A DNA stretch of 25,969 bases from a virus, in IMG/VR virus record IMGVR_UViG_3300036716_001445, positions 1 to 25,969 of that record. The stretch is one strand, 5' to 3'. Positions 7,558-13,677 of this stretch are shown in pieces. A model generated the notes under the pieces. That model was not told the origin of the DNA. It ran no database searches and saw only the letters and a list, made by a program, of their open reading frames with translations. Position 1 is the first letter of the stretch. Every line of letters begins with the position of its first letter. A program made the position numbers and the translations under genes.

Positions 7558-7884
7558 TTATTTATATTTGTCATTCGGTGCTTGAAAACTTGTTCCAAAT
7601 CCCTTGTATTTAGTTTTATCTTTCATGTAATTTCCACATCTGCATTTAGCTTCTTTTGTTTCTGTTTTCCCATTCACAAAAATAATTGTTTGTTTTTTTA
7701 AATCCTTTTCATTTCCGCAATTTTCACATTTGTATTTTGCCACTTTTTTTTTTGGTTTTGGTTTGAACTTGAACTGATTTGGTTTGAACTGACACCCAGT
7801 TATCCAATTTTGCATGTAAAAAAACAAAAGGGAATCACGGATGTATAGAAAAACACCTTTTAAGATGTTAAACACCCCTCCCAT
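7558..7884 (-). CDS. Zinc-ribbon-like hypothetical protein (108 aa)
   Basis: The protein begins MGGVFNILKGVFLYIRDSLL, with a hydrophobic N-terminal stretch (residues 4-28). A basic Lys/Pro/Phe linker (about 32-50) follows, then C53-x-x-C56 in Y-K-C-E-N-C-G-N and C81-x-C83 in A-K-C-R-C-G-N, separated by a beta hairpin. This is the layout of a small zinc ribbon. The start is 9 bases after the HNH stop; an internal ATG at 7815 is a possible alternative that would remove the hydrophobic part. It could bind nucleic acid or act in packaging beside the HNH and terminase genes, but this is position-based inference only. Confidence 0.7.
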   Translation of the reverse strand: MGGVFNILKGVFLYIRDSLLFFYMQNWITGCQFKPNQFKFKPKPKKKVAKYKCENCGNEKDLKKQTIIFVNGKTETKEAKCRCGNYMKDKTKYKGFGTSFQAPNDKYK

Positions 7885-7893
7885 CAGTTTTTT

Positions 7894-8232
7894 TTAGTTT
7901 TTTTTTCTTTTATAGTCTTTAACTCCCTTTCTGAACTCTGCTCCCTCTTGTCCTGATTTCTTTGCATGGCATTTATTACATAATGATTGAAGATTCAATT
8001 GATCCACTGGGCTCCCTCCTTTTGTTATTGGTTTAATATGATCAACCATCTCAGCTCCTTTAGTTATTCCTTTCCTTTTACATATATTGCATAAAGGATT
8101 CTTTTGAATAAAGTAATTCCTTAATGAACGCCATCTCTTTGAGTTGTAGAATGAACTGTTATCAACTTCCCTAAGATGTTCTGGCTTCTCTGGAATCCAT
8201 GGCCTCTTTCTACTCTTTGGCAATATCGGCAT
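7894..8232 (-). CDS. HNH endonuclease next to terminase
   Basis: This 112-residue protein begins MPILPKSRKRPWIPEKPEHL, a start typical of phage HNH proteins. The nuclease core is complete: C48-x-x-C51, D64-H65 (M-V-D-H-I-K-P), N80 (D-Q-L-N-L-Q-S-L) and C85-x-x-C88-H89 (N-K-C-H). The four Cys form the structural zinc site, and the H/N/H residues form the beta-beta-alpha metal active site. HNH proteins beside terminase genes in HK97-like phages are needed for cutting at cos with the terminase and for head morphogenesis, so this is probably a packaging factor rather than a homing enzyme. It overlaps the preceding 64-residue gene by 23 bases. Confidence 0.93.
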   Translation of the reverse strand: MPILPKSRKRPWIPEKPEHLREVDNSSFYNSKRWRSLRNYFIQKNPLCNICKRKGITKGAEMVDHIKPITKGGSPVDQLNLQSLCNKCHAKKSGQEGAEFRKGVKDYKRKKN

Positions 8233-8404
8233 CTTTATTTATTTTATTTAATAATTGTTCAGGAGTGAACAAATGTTCTGCTCCTTTAGGAATCATTTCA
8301 TATATGCAAATAAACTCATTGCCAACCCAGCACCATCTTGCTTTTGATTTGAGTTCAATTTGTTTATTTAATATCCATATAATGTTTTTGTATTTTAATA
8401 CCAT
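8210..8404 (-). CDS. Small hypothetical protein (64 aa)
   Basis: Unrecognised. It begins MVLKYKNIIWILNKQIELKS. The first half looks like beta strands (KARWCWVGNEFICIYEMI), and the C-terminal part is a charged helix with 'F-T-P-E-Q-L-L-N-K-I-N'. It overlaps the upstream 41-codon gene by 10 bases and the downstream HNH gene by 23 bases, consistent with the compressed gene packing of this segment. No motif gives a function. Confidence 0.6.
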   Translation of the reverse strand: MVLKYKNIIWILNKQIELKSKARWCWVGNEFICIYEMIPKGAEHLFTPEQLLNKINKDADIAKE

Positions 8405-8520
8405 ACGGCATAAACTTTAACTTTGTTTTTCGTTATACAACATAACACTCTTTTCTTTTCTATTGGTTTGTTATCCAATAAGTATTTAGGATTCTTTGAA
8501 TTTAGTTTTTTCTTTTTCAT
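8395..8520 (-). CDS. Small basic protein (41 aa)
   Basis: A 41-codon frame beginning MKKKKLNSKNPKYLLDNKPI occupies a 110-base gap. Its ATG at 8520 overlaps the TGA of the HNH/NinG-like gene in an ATGA arrangement, and its stop overlaps the next start by 10 bases. The product is very basic (Lys-rich throughout) with a Cys-Cys pair near residue 27 and an aromatic C-terminus (V-Y-A-V-W-Y). The start/stop coupling on both sides is the main evidence. A basic peptide of this kind could bind nucleic acid; no family is recognised. Confidence 0.6.
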   Translation of the reverse strand: MKKKKLNSKNPKYLLDNKPIEKKRVLCCITKNKVKVYAVWY

Positions 8521-8846
8521 TCGCTTATTAAAAAATAATATTCAGGATCAACTTCCAGAATGTATTCCATATTCTTTGGATAGTCCAACAACCTATCTCT
8601 TTTAATTCCCTCCCATATATCATGGCATCCTGTTCTTTCTCCCATACTTAAACAATGATATGTTATGTTTCTTTTATCTGTTATTAAGTCTGGCCTTCTA
8701 CTTCTTGGAATCAAATGTGAATGAGACAATGGAACATCTGAACGGCCACATCCTGAACAATAGTGCCCTCTTTCCAATTCTATTTCTTTATAAACTTTCT
8801 TGAGTTCTTTGTTTATATTGTTTTGTTTTTTACTTATCTTTCGCAT
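8517..8846 (-). CDS. HNH-type nuclease, NinG-like
   Basis: This 109-residue protein has a charged helical N-terminus (residues 1-26), then C30-x-x-C33 (Y-C-S-G-C-G), H42-S-H44-L-I-P-R-S-R-R, N60 and C65 ... C74-H75. This is a zinc-bound HNH/beta-beta-alpha fold. The 'S-H-L-I-P-R-S' plus 'H-C-x-x-x-x-x-x-x-x-C-H-D-I-W-E' layout resembles the NinG/Rap-like recombination nucleases of lambdoid phages and related HNH proteins. It lies directly after VRR-NUC and NinB-like genes, so a branched-DNA processing role is reasonable but inferred. A plain HNH enzyme of other function remains possible. Confidence 0.75.
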   Translation of the reverse strand: MRKISKKQNNINKELKKVYKEIELERGHYCSGCGRSDVPLSHSHLIPRSRRPDLITDKRNITYHCLSMGERTGCHDIWEGIKRDRLLDYPKNMEYILEVDPEYYFLISE

Positions 8847-9175
8847 AAGTATTCATTTATTGTTTCCATTGTTTCATCTATTCCCTTACATATTATTGCT
8901 TTATATCCTCTATCATTTAAATCTTTAATCCATTCCTGTTGAACTTTAGTTGCTCTTCCTTTGTTTGTTTTGAGTTCAATGAACAGCCCATGAAATCCTT
9001 TTCTTGCTTCTGTAATCTGTAGATCAGGAAAGCCCCGAACATATCCAGTTAGTTTTGCTTTTCTTGCTTGAGTTGGGGATGTGTGTATTCCTCCTAATGA
9101 TGCACAATAACGAACTTTGGGAAACTTTAGTTTCAAATATTTAATTACAGATATTTGAAGCTTCATCTCACTCAT
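8834..9175 (-). CDS. VRR-NUC domain nuclease
   Basis: I place the start at 9175 (MSEMKLQISVIKYLKLKFPK; 113 residues), overlapping the upstream NinB-like gene by 8 bases. An upstream ATG at 9202 lies inside that gene, and an ATG at 9166 is also possible. The core has an N-terminal helix with 'E-x-x-L-Q-x-x-V-I-x-Y-L', 'A-S-L-G-G-I-H', then G-F-P-D (catalytic Asp), 'L-F-I-E-L-K' (catalytic Glu and Lys) and the 'Q-Q-E-W-I-x-x-L' helix. These are the PD-(D/E)XK signatures of VRR-NUC nucleases. Stand-alone phage VRR-NUC enzymes are known to cut branched DNA, including Holliday junctions, so this is a candidate resolvase that clears replication intermediates before packaging. Confidence 0.9.
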   Translation of the reverse strand: MSEMKLQISVIKYLKLKFPKVRYCASLGGIHTSPTQARKAKLTGYVRGFPDLQITEARKGFHGLFIELKTNKGRATKVQQEWIKDLNDRGYKAIICKGIDETMETINEYLCER

Positions 9176-9548
9176 TCGGCAAATTGATTTGAAAAGTATC
9201 ATTGGCCCAATAAAAAACTTCCTGTGTTAATTTATTGAATTCTGATTTTGTTAATGTTGTAGTTGATTTTAAACTCTGATGAATTTCTCCATCAATCATC
9301 TCTTCTTTTAAAAGGAATTTATATTTTGCAATCTCATGAATTTCTGTTTTAGAATATCCCAAATCATCCCCAATTATTTGCATCCATTGCCACCATAATC
9401 TGTTTTGAGCATTTGTTCGAACATCTTTCGCTTCCCGAACTTCAATAATTATTCTCACATCATTATCAAACTTAGCAACTTCATCAATGAACTTTGCCTT
9501 ATCATCAAATATGATTTTACCTTTTAAGACTTTTCCAAATGCTTTCAT
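9168..9548 (-). CDS. NinB/Orf-like recombination mediator
   Basis: This 126-residue protein contains the segment R-T-N-A-Q-N-R-L-W-W-Q-W (residues 44-55), followed by 'I-x-D-D-L-G-Y-S-K-x-E-I-H-E'. A 'R-S/T-x-x-Q-N-x-x-x-W' motif preceding a helix is the hallmark of the NinB (YbcN, lambda Orf) family. The C-terminal 'T-L-T-K-S-E-F-N-K-L-T-Q-E-V-F-Y-W-A' helix is also typical. Lambda Orf is an ssDNA-binding recombination mediator that replaces host RecFOR. Its position between two membrane peptide genes and the VRR-NUC/HNH nucleases mirrors a nin-type recombination block. The start region overlaps the 46-residue membrane peptide by 32 bases. Confidence 0.8.
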   Translation of the reverse strand: MKAFGKVLKGKIIFDDKAKFIDEVAKFDNDVRIIIEVREAKDVRTNAQNRLWWQWMQIIGDDLGYSKTEIHEIAKYKFLLKEEMIDGEIHQSLKSTTTLTKSEFNKLTQEVFYWANDTFQINLPNE

Positions 9549-9657
9549 AAGTTTTTGCTAAAAATATAAATAATAAAACAATCAATATAAAAGGAATAGC
9601 AAGAATTGCAATGATTGTATATAATATAAGTTCAAAAAATAGTTTTAATAATTCCAT
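9517..9657 (-). CDS. Small membrane peptide (46 aa)
   Basis: The frame starts at 9657 and encodes MELLKLFFELILYTIIAILA, then a further hydrophobic stretch to about residue 34 and a short basic end (K-T-Y-E-S-I-W-K-S-L-K-R). One long membrane helix is obvious. It overlaps the preceding 35-codon gene by 13 bases and the NinB-like gene by 32 bases, so it is in a different frame from both. A TATATTTG promoter-like element lies 21 bases upstream. The extreme hydrophobicity with a polar C-terminus makes a random open frame less likely, but AT-rich DNA easily encodes Leu/Ile/Phe, so caution is needed. Function unknown. Confidence 0.5.
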   Translation of the reverse strand: MELLKLFFELILYTIIAILAIPFILIVLLFIFLAKTYESIWKSLKR

Positions 9658-9752
9658 AATAATATTGTTATTATTGACAAATATATAAAAATAAATAATA
9701 TATAAGGAAATAGTTGTTTCAATCTGTGTATAAGAATATCAATTTTTTTCAT
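9645..9752 (-). CDS. Small membrane peptide (35 aa)
   Basis: A 35-codon frame begins MKKIDILIHRLKQLFPYILF and continues with IFIYLSIITILLWNY. Residues 1-13 are basic and amphipathic; 14-32 are one continuous hydrophobic helix. The ATG overlaps the TGA of the Fis-type gene in the ATGA arrangement used at many real junctions here, and its stop overlaps the 46-residue gene. This coupling is the best evidence that it is translated. It could be a membrane-active toxin-like or anti-host peptide, or a fortuitous frame in an AT-rich control region. Confidence 0.5.
   Translation of the reverse strand: MKKIDILIHRLKQLFPYILFIFIYLSIITILLWNY
9678..9710 (-). promoter_or_regulatory. Possible Bacteroidota-type promoter for the second gene block
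   Basis: On the minus strand TATATTTG (9685-9678) fits TAnnTTTG exactly. TTTC (9710-9707), one base off TTTG, lies 21 bases upstream. It would start transcription about 15 bases before the 46-residue peptide gene, just after the Fis-type regulator. Such matches are common in AT-rich DNA, so confidence is low. Confidence 0.3.
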
Positions 9753-9964
9753 TGTTTGCTAGGTTTAAGTTTTTCACATAATGTTGTTAATAAATCATTT
9801 TTTTTATTTAGAAATGCATTAACTTTATTTTGTTCTTGTTTCTTTTTAAAGGAATAAACAGTTCTTGCTGAAACTTTCAAATCCCAAGCCGATTTTTCTG
9901 CATTACCATTATTTCTTTTTAAAGCTTCTGTTATTGCTTTTTCTTTTAATTCGTTTAATGTCAT
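9749..9964 (-). CDS. Fis-type helix-turn-helix regulator
   Basis: This 71-residue protein begins MTLNELKEKAITEALKRNNG. Residues 5-42 match the HTH_8 (Fis) motif: 'L-K-E-x-A-I-x-E-A-L-K-R-N-N-G-N-x-x-x-x-A-W-D-L-x-V-S-A-R-T-V-Y-S-F-K-K-K'. Here the recognition helix follows V-S-A-R-T-V. The rest is a Lys-rich helix. This is the DNA-binding tail found in Fis and sigma-54 activators, without their partner domains. It is the best candidate for a transcription switch in this genome. It sits after the methyltransferase gene and directly before a promoter-like element, so it may activate middle or late genes (inference). Confidence 0.82.
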   Translation of the reverse strand: MTLNELKEKAITEALKRNNGNAEKSAWDLKVSARTVYSFKKKQEQNKVNAFLNKKNDLLTTLCEKLKPSKQ

Positions 9965-9974
9965 ATATGTTTTT

Positions 9975-10790
9975 TTAATAATTCATAATCAAAAGTTCAG
10001 TTCCTTTGTTTTGCTTCTTTCCTTTCTGTGCTCCTGCTGCCTTTGAAAATTCTCTTTCCTCCCATTTATATTCGTTTTTAGGAAGCCACTCATTCAACAA
10101 TGGGAAATCATAATAACTTAACGCAAACTTTCCTTTTATCAACTTTAAATGAGTTATCAATGTGTTATGATCTTCCGAATCAAAATCATGATTTGAATAA
10201 TAATTTTCCGTTTTCCAATAAGGAGGATCAACATAAAAGAAAGTAGTTGGAGAATCATATTTCAAAATTAAATCTGTATAATCTAAATTTTCAACTTTTG
10301 TTATTTTATTCATCTTTTCTATTATTGAATCCTTTTGCAGTTTTCTTTTTAAAGCATCAAATTTTGATCCATACTTTCCTTTTAAATCAATAAACTTTGA
10401 TTCCAATATTTTAGATCCTGAAAATACTTGAGTTGCACAATATGCATATTTTGTTGCAAGATCATAATCATTTAAATTAAATTTTGTTTTGCTATCAGCC
10501 AAACTGTTTAATCCATTTTGAAACATATTAAAAATCATTTTGTCTTGGGATTCATATTTATTAAGTTCAATCAACATTCTTTCAGGATTTCTGAAACATG
10601 AGAATAAGTTTGCCATATATCTGTTTTTGTCATTATAAATAACTTCTTTCAATTTTGGTTTTTCATTTATGTTTCCATTAACATAAACCCAGAAAGCACC
10701 CCCAAAAACTTCAACATAAGTTTCACATTCTGGAATGTATTCTCCAATCCATTTCGCCATTCGGCTCTTTCCTCCAATATAACTAATCAT
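9975..10790 (-). CDS. Adenine-specific DNA methyltransferase, D12 class (Dam-like)
   Basis: I set the start at 10790 (MISYIGGKSRMAKWIGEYIP; 271 residues). It overlaps the preceding stop as ATGA and begins at the family's 'Y-I-G-G-K-S-R/K' motif; 27 extra in-frame upstream codons lie inside the preceding gene. Motif X is I-G-G-K-S, motif I is Y-V-E-V-F-G-G-A at about 25-32, and motif IV is D-P-P-Y at 188-191. The order (SAM motif first, DPPY later) is that of the alpha group. It transfers a methyl group to N6 of adenine. Target specificity cannot be read from sequence. With two other methyltransferases, a role in protection against host restriction is likely. Confidence 0.93.
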   Translation of the reverse strand: MISYIGGKSRMAKWIGEYIPECETYVEVFGGAFWVYVNGNINEKPKLKEVIYNDKNRYMANLFSCFRNPERMLIELNKYESQDKMIFNMFQNGLNSLADSKTKFNLNDYDLATKYAYCATQVFSGSKILESKFIDLKGKYGSKFDALKRKLQKDSIIEKMNKITKVENLDYTDLILKYDSPTTFFYVDPPYWKTENYYSNHDFDSEDHNTLITHLKLIKGKFALSYYDFPLLNEWLPKNEYKWEEREFSKAAGAQKGKKQNKGTELLIMNY

Positions 10791-11008
10791 TTTATTTCGT
10801 TTATTGAGTAAATAAAATCTTTGAATTCTCGGTTTCTGTTGTATTGTGAAATCAATGGTTGATATATGCAATCATTATCGCATATTTCCCTTTCTCCACA
10901 TTCATCACATCTTTGATGTTGTTCGCAAAATGTATCAAAATCAATTGCTTCATCCCAACACATTTCACATCTGATAAATTTTCTATCTGGCTCATTCAGT
11001 TCTCTCAT
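10787..11008 (-). CDS. Cys-rich small protein, putative zinc binding (73 aa)
   Basis: The protein begins MRELNEPDRKFIRCEMCWDE. It has C14-x-x-C17, C28, H31 (F-C-E-Q-H-Q-R), C34-x-x-C37 (R-C-D-E-C-G-E), C43 and C47. That is enough ligands for two zinc sites in the first 50 residues. The C-terminal 25 residues are polar. It lies between the C5 methyltransferase (2-base gap) and the D12 methyltransferase (ATGA overlap). The surrounding genes suggest nucleic acid or protein interaction, but no specific family is recognised. Confidence 0.68.
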   Translation of the reverse strand: MRELNEPDRKFIRCEMCWDEAIDFDTFCEQHQRCDECGEREICDNDCIYQPLISQYNRNREFKDFIYSINEIK

Positions 11009-11009
11009 A

Positions 11010-11660
11010 TTAAAATATTGTTAGTTGTTCTTTGTTGTTGTTATTTATTATTCCTAAAGCAGTTTGAAATATAGTTTTACCCGCTTCATAGTCAACTAAG
11101 TTTCTAGCTATTTTTGTTTTACTTTGTTCCCCTTTATATTTATTAAAGTTATAATCATGAAATTTACAAAGAGATTTCAATTCATTTTTTGTTTGACTTA
11201 TTGAAAATCTTCTATCGTTCAATTCGTTAGGTAAATTAAAATTTGTCCAATATAAATGCCTCCCTCTTTTTTTAGGATTTAGCATATACTCATAATAAGG
11301 AATAACATTTTCTACAACATACTTTCCTTTAAAATGATGTTCTAAAAATATAATTTCTTCATATAATTTTAAATCAGGATAAACAGAATTCTTTCCGTTT
11401 GCTCCAAATCCCCAAAATCTTGCGCGGGAATGTGTTGGGCACGGCGGAGATGTCCAAATAAAATCAAATTTTTTATAATTATTTAATAAATATTGATGAG
11501 CATCATCAATAATTACTTTATCATCAGGAAATCTTTCTTTGTAAAGTTTTGCAAGTTCTTCATCTCTTTCAACAGCTGTTACCTCAATATCATTTTTTAC
11601 TTCATTCCATTTATATCTATTGCCACCAATACAAGAATATAAGTTTAATATTTTTATCAT
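11010..11660 (-). CDS. Compact cytosine-C5 DNA methyltransferase
   Basis: This 216-residue enzyme has motif I as L-N-L-Y-S-C-I-G-G-N (residues 5-14), an acidic residue at A-V-E-R-D (motif II), D-D-A (motif III), the catalytic-loop motif IV S-P-P-C-P-T-H-S around 71-78, and V-V-E-N-V (motif VI). A late 'R-R-F-S-I-S' resembles motif VIII, and Q-T-A-L-G-I resembles motif X. The proline after the catalytic Cys replaces the usual Gln. It is much shorter than typical Dcm-type enzymes (over 300 residues), so the target recognition region is reduced. It would put m5C into phage DNA. The ATG overlaps the preceding stop as ATGA. Confidence 0.85.
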   Translation of the reverse strand: MIKILNLYSCIGGNRYKWNEVKNDIEVTAVERDEELAKLYKERFPDDKVIIDDAHQYLLNNYKKFDFIWTSPPCPTHSRARFWGFGANGKNSVYPDLKLYEEIIFLEHHFKGKYVVENVIPYYEYMLNPKKRGRHLYWTNFNLPNELNDRRFSISQTKNELKSLCKFHDYNFNKYKGEQSKTKIARNLVDYEAGKTIFQTALGIINNNNKEQLTIF

Positions 11661-12034
11661 AATAGTTTTTTAATAGTCAATAGTCCAGTTCCTTTTCTTG
11701 ATCGATATGAAACTCTTTTATCCTCCCGATATGTTGCTAAGTTATTCTTATTCCATTCGTTTTCATATAAGATTTTCTTTTGCATCTTTAACCATTTATA
11801 ATAAGTTTTTACATTCAAAACAAATTCTTCTGTATTTCTTATTCCATTTCTGAATGCTTCTTGAACATCTTCAAATTCCATATTACTGAAATCCCTTTGC
11901 AAATCATTTATTAAAATTCTTGCAATTGTTGCTTGATCCTCTGCACTCTTTGTTTGCCCCAATTGAATTAAAGTATCTCTAACTAAAGAAATTCCAAATA
12001 TATTCAACTCATCTTTTGTTTTGTTTTTAATCAT
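11657..12034 (-). CDS. Helical hypothetical protein, possible helicase loader
   Basis: The start at 12034 (MIKNKTKDELNIFGISLVRD; 125 residues) overlaps the upstream TGA as ATGA. The open frame extends further upstream, but only inside the preceding gene. The protein is mostly helical: 'A-T-I-A-R-I-L-I-N-D-L-Q-R-D-F', 'E-D-V-Q-E-A-F-R-N-G-I-R-N' and 'V-K-T-Y-Y-K-W-L'. The C-terminus is basic. A helical protein right after a winged-helix replication protein is where many phages encode a helicase loader (P- or G39P-like), and the 'L-x-x-x-F-x-x-x-x-x-x-D-V-x-x-A-F-x-x-G' pattern is seen in such small proteins. The assignment is tentative. Confidence 0.6.
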   Translation of the reverse strand: MIKNKTKDELNIFGISLVRDTLIQLGQTKSAEDQATIARILINDLQRDFSNMEFEDVQEAFRNGIRNTEEFVLNVKTYYKWLKMQKKILYENEWNKNNLATYREDKRVSYRSRKGTGLLTIKKLL

Positions 12035-12663
12035 TGCATTCTGTTTAATATTTCCAAAGCATTTTCTGAAGTTGCAATTTGTTGATGTATTTTTGATGTT
12101 GATTGTTTTGAGTTTCTTTTCCATCTTTTCATTCTCAAATTCAAATCCCAAGTTTTTTGCATTTCAAATCTCATCTTTCCATTTTTATTTGTTTCACTCC
12201 AATAATCAATAAAACTTTCTGATTCAAACTTATCTAATGTTCCATTCTCCAAAACTTCAATTGAAAATTTTTCTTTATCTATCTTTTTTAAATTAGTTCT
12301 TAATTTATTATTAGTCTTTAATTGTGTGCAGTTTTCCACATCTGGTTTTTTAAGATCTGGTTTTTTGGTAAGTGGTTTTTCATAAACTATTAACTCCCAT
12401 TTTAAAACCTTTCCAGTGTTATCTGTTATTCTGTTTCTTTCTACATATCCAAACCCATTAAGTTCCTTTAAGATTGAGTAAATAGTGTTTTTAGACTCTT
12501 TAACTATTGCAACCAAACCATTAACTGACAATTCCCAAGAATCAGGAAATGATAAAATTAAACTCATCAATCCCTTTGCTTTTAAACTCAAGTCTTTTCT
12601 TTTCAATATTTCGTTTGAAATGATTGAATAATTTCCTGTTTTCTGAATTCTTTTTATTTCCAT
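12031..12663 (-). CDS. Winged-helix replication protein (initiator-like)
   Basis: This 210-residue protein begins MEIKRIQKTGNYSIISNEIL. Residues 10-85 form a winged helix: 'Y-S-I-I-S-N-E-I-L-K-R-K-D-L-S-L-K-A-K-G-L' (first helices), 'L-S-V-N-G-L' then 'K-E-S-K-N-T-I-Y-S-I-L-K-E-L' (recognition helix) and 'G-Y-V-E-R' wing. This is the opening of many phage replication proteins that bind the origin and recruit the host helicase. The rest (about 100-210) is polar and lacks a nuclease or ATPase motif. With the loader-like gene next to it and no phage polymerase, it probably recruits host replication proteins. The origin is often inside such genes but I cannot identify it here. Confidence 0.78.
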   Translation of the reverse strand: MEIKRIQKTGNYSIISNEILKRKDLSLKAKGLMSLILSFPDSWELSVNGLVAIVKESKNTIYSILKELNGFGYVERNRITDNTGKVLKWELIVYEKPLTKKPDLKKPDVENCTQLKTNNKLRTNLKKIDKEKFSIEVLENGTLDKFESESFIDYWSETNKNGKMRFEMQKTWDLNLRMKRWKRNSKQSTSKIHQQIATSENALEILNRMQ

Positions 12664-13304
12664 TTGAACAAATTATTTTCAATTTTATTTAATCTTTGTT
12701 TTGTAATTTCAAAAGCTTTTTCCGAAATATCGCAACCAATATATTTGAATCCTAATTTTGAAGCAACAGCAAGAGTTGTTCCTGATCCCATAAATGCATC
12801 AAATATAACTTCATCATTTGCAGTTGTTTTTATAATATTTCCAATTACTTTTTCTGGAATCTGATTTGAATAATTTTCTTTTTCTTTTGAAACATTTTTT
12901 ACTAAATTTATATTCCACCAATCATATATATTAACTTTTTGATTTACTCGTATGTCTTCGGGGTTCTTAGGTTTTTGTTTTACTTTTGAAAAGTCTGGCT
13001 TGCAATTAAAAAATGCAATGCTTCTGTGTTGTTTTCTCATATTACTATTATAAACCCATTGAACAACCTTTTCAGGAACTCCCATTGTTGGAACTATATA
13101 TTTAATAATATCTTCAATATAATGAATTACAACTAACTTGAATCCCTTAAAACTTTCAAATAATTTTAAATATTCATCTTCTGAAATCTTATCTTTATAA
13201 GTATCATATTTCCAACCAACATTATAAGGAGGATCAATAATAATTAAAGTTTTTTCTTTTTGTAATTCTTTTATTATTTCTCTAAAATCTTTATTGTAAA
13301 TCAT
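12654..13304 (-). CDS. DNA methyltransferase, DPPY-first (beta-like) type
   Basis: This 216-residue enzyme has the catalytic motif IV near the N-terminus (I-I-I-D-P-P-Y-N-V-G-W, about residues 20-30). The SAM-binding motif I is near the C-terminus (D-A-F-M-G-S-G-T-T-L-A, about 169-179), with G-C-D-I-S as motif II. That order is typical of the beta group, whose members modify adenine N6 or cytosine N4; DPPY does not decide between the two. It is shorter than most stand-alone enzymes, with a small recognition domain. The start overlaps the upstream stop by one base (TAATG). No matching restriction enzyme is nearby, so it is an orphan enzyme. Confidence 0.92.
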   Translation of the reverse strand: MIYNKDFREIIKELQKEKTLIIIDPPYNVGWKYDTYKDKISEDEYLKLFESFKGFKLVVIHYIEDIIKYIVPTMGVPEKVVQWVYNSNMRKQHRSIAFFNCKPDFSKVKQKPKNPEDIRVNQKVNIYDWWNINLVKNVSKEKENYSNQIPEKVIGNIIKTTANDEVIFDAFMGSGTTLAVASKLGFKYIGCDISEKAFEITKQRLNKIENNLFKWK

Positions 13305-13675
13305 TATTCAAATATTGATAATTGCCCAACCCCTCCAAACATAATTGTTTGATTTTCAAGTGCGTTTAATATTTCAACTTGAGATGCAATTCTTTGTTTC
13401 AAACTTATATTGTTTTCCTCCAATTCCTTAAGATTTGCAGCAACATAATATCCTTTTGAATTGGAACAAAGCCCAGATAATAAATTATTCACTCTAATAA
13501 AGTGTATTATTTTTCTTAACCTAACTCCAATAATTCCCATCTTTTCACAAATCACACTGGATTTAACTGCATTTGCTTTTCCTTTTCTTGCACCAATTCC
13601 CCTCACTACATCAGGAACAATTTGCAGTTCCTGATCTGTGAGTTCTTCCGTTAGTTTTTCAAATCCTTTTAACAT
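13304..13675 (-). CDS. Hypothetical protein with winged-helix-like region
   Basis: This 123-residue protein begins MLKGFEKLTEELTDQELQIV. After 'L-T-D-Q-E-L-x-I-V-P' it has a helix-turn-helix-like segment (V-K-S-S-V-I-C-E-K-M-G-I-I-G-V-R-L-R-K-I-I-H-F-I-R). This is followed by 'G-L-C-S-N-S-K-G-Y-Y-V-A' (a wing-like strand pair) and a C-terminal coiled helix. The layout 'choose-helix, recognise-helix, S-x-x-G-Y-Y/F' is found in phage proteins of replication modules. It lies between the SSB and a methyltransferase. A DNA-binding role is likely; anything more is not supported. Confidence 0.68.
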   Translation of the reverse strand: MLKGFEKLTEELTDQELQIVPDVVRGIGARKGKANAVKSSVICEKMGIIGVRLRKIIHFIRVNNLLSGLCSNSKGYYVAANLKELEENNISLKQRIASQVEILNALENQTIMFGGVGQLSIFE

Positions 13676-13677
13676 AA

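Noticed and set aside
12035-12151. Upstream extension of the loader-like gene
   Set aside because: The extra 39 codons lie wholly inside the winged-helix gene, whereas the ATG at 12034 forms the ATGA junction common in this genome.
12334-12342. Second DnaA-box-like sequence (TTTTCCACA) in the winged-helix gene
   Set aside because: It has one mismatch to the consensus and such near matches are expected by chance; no cluster is present.
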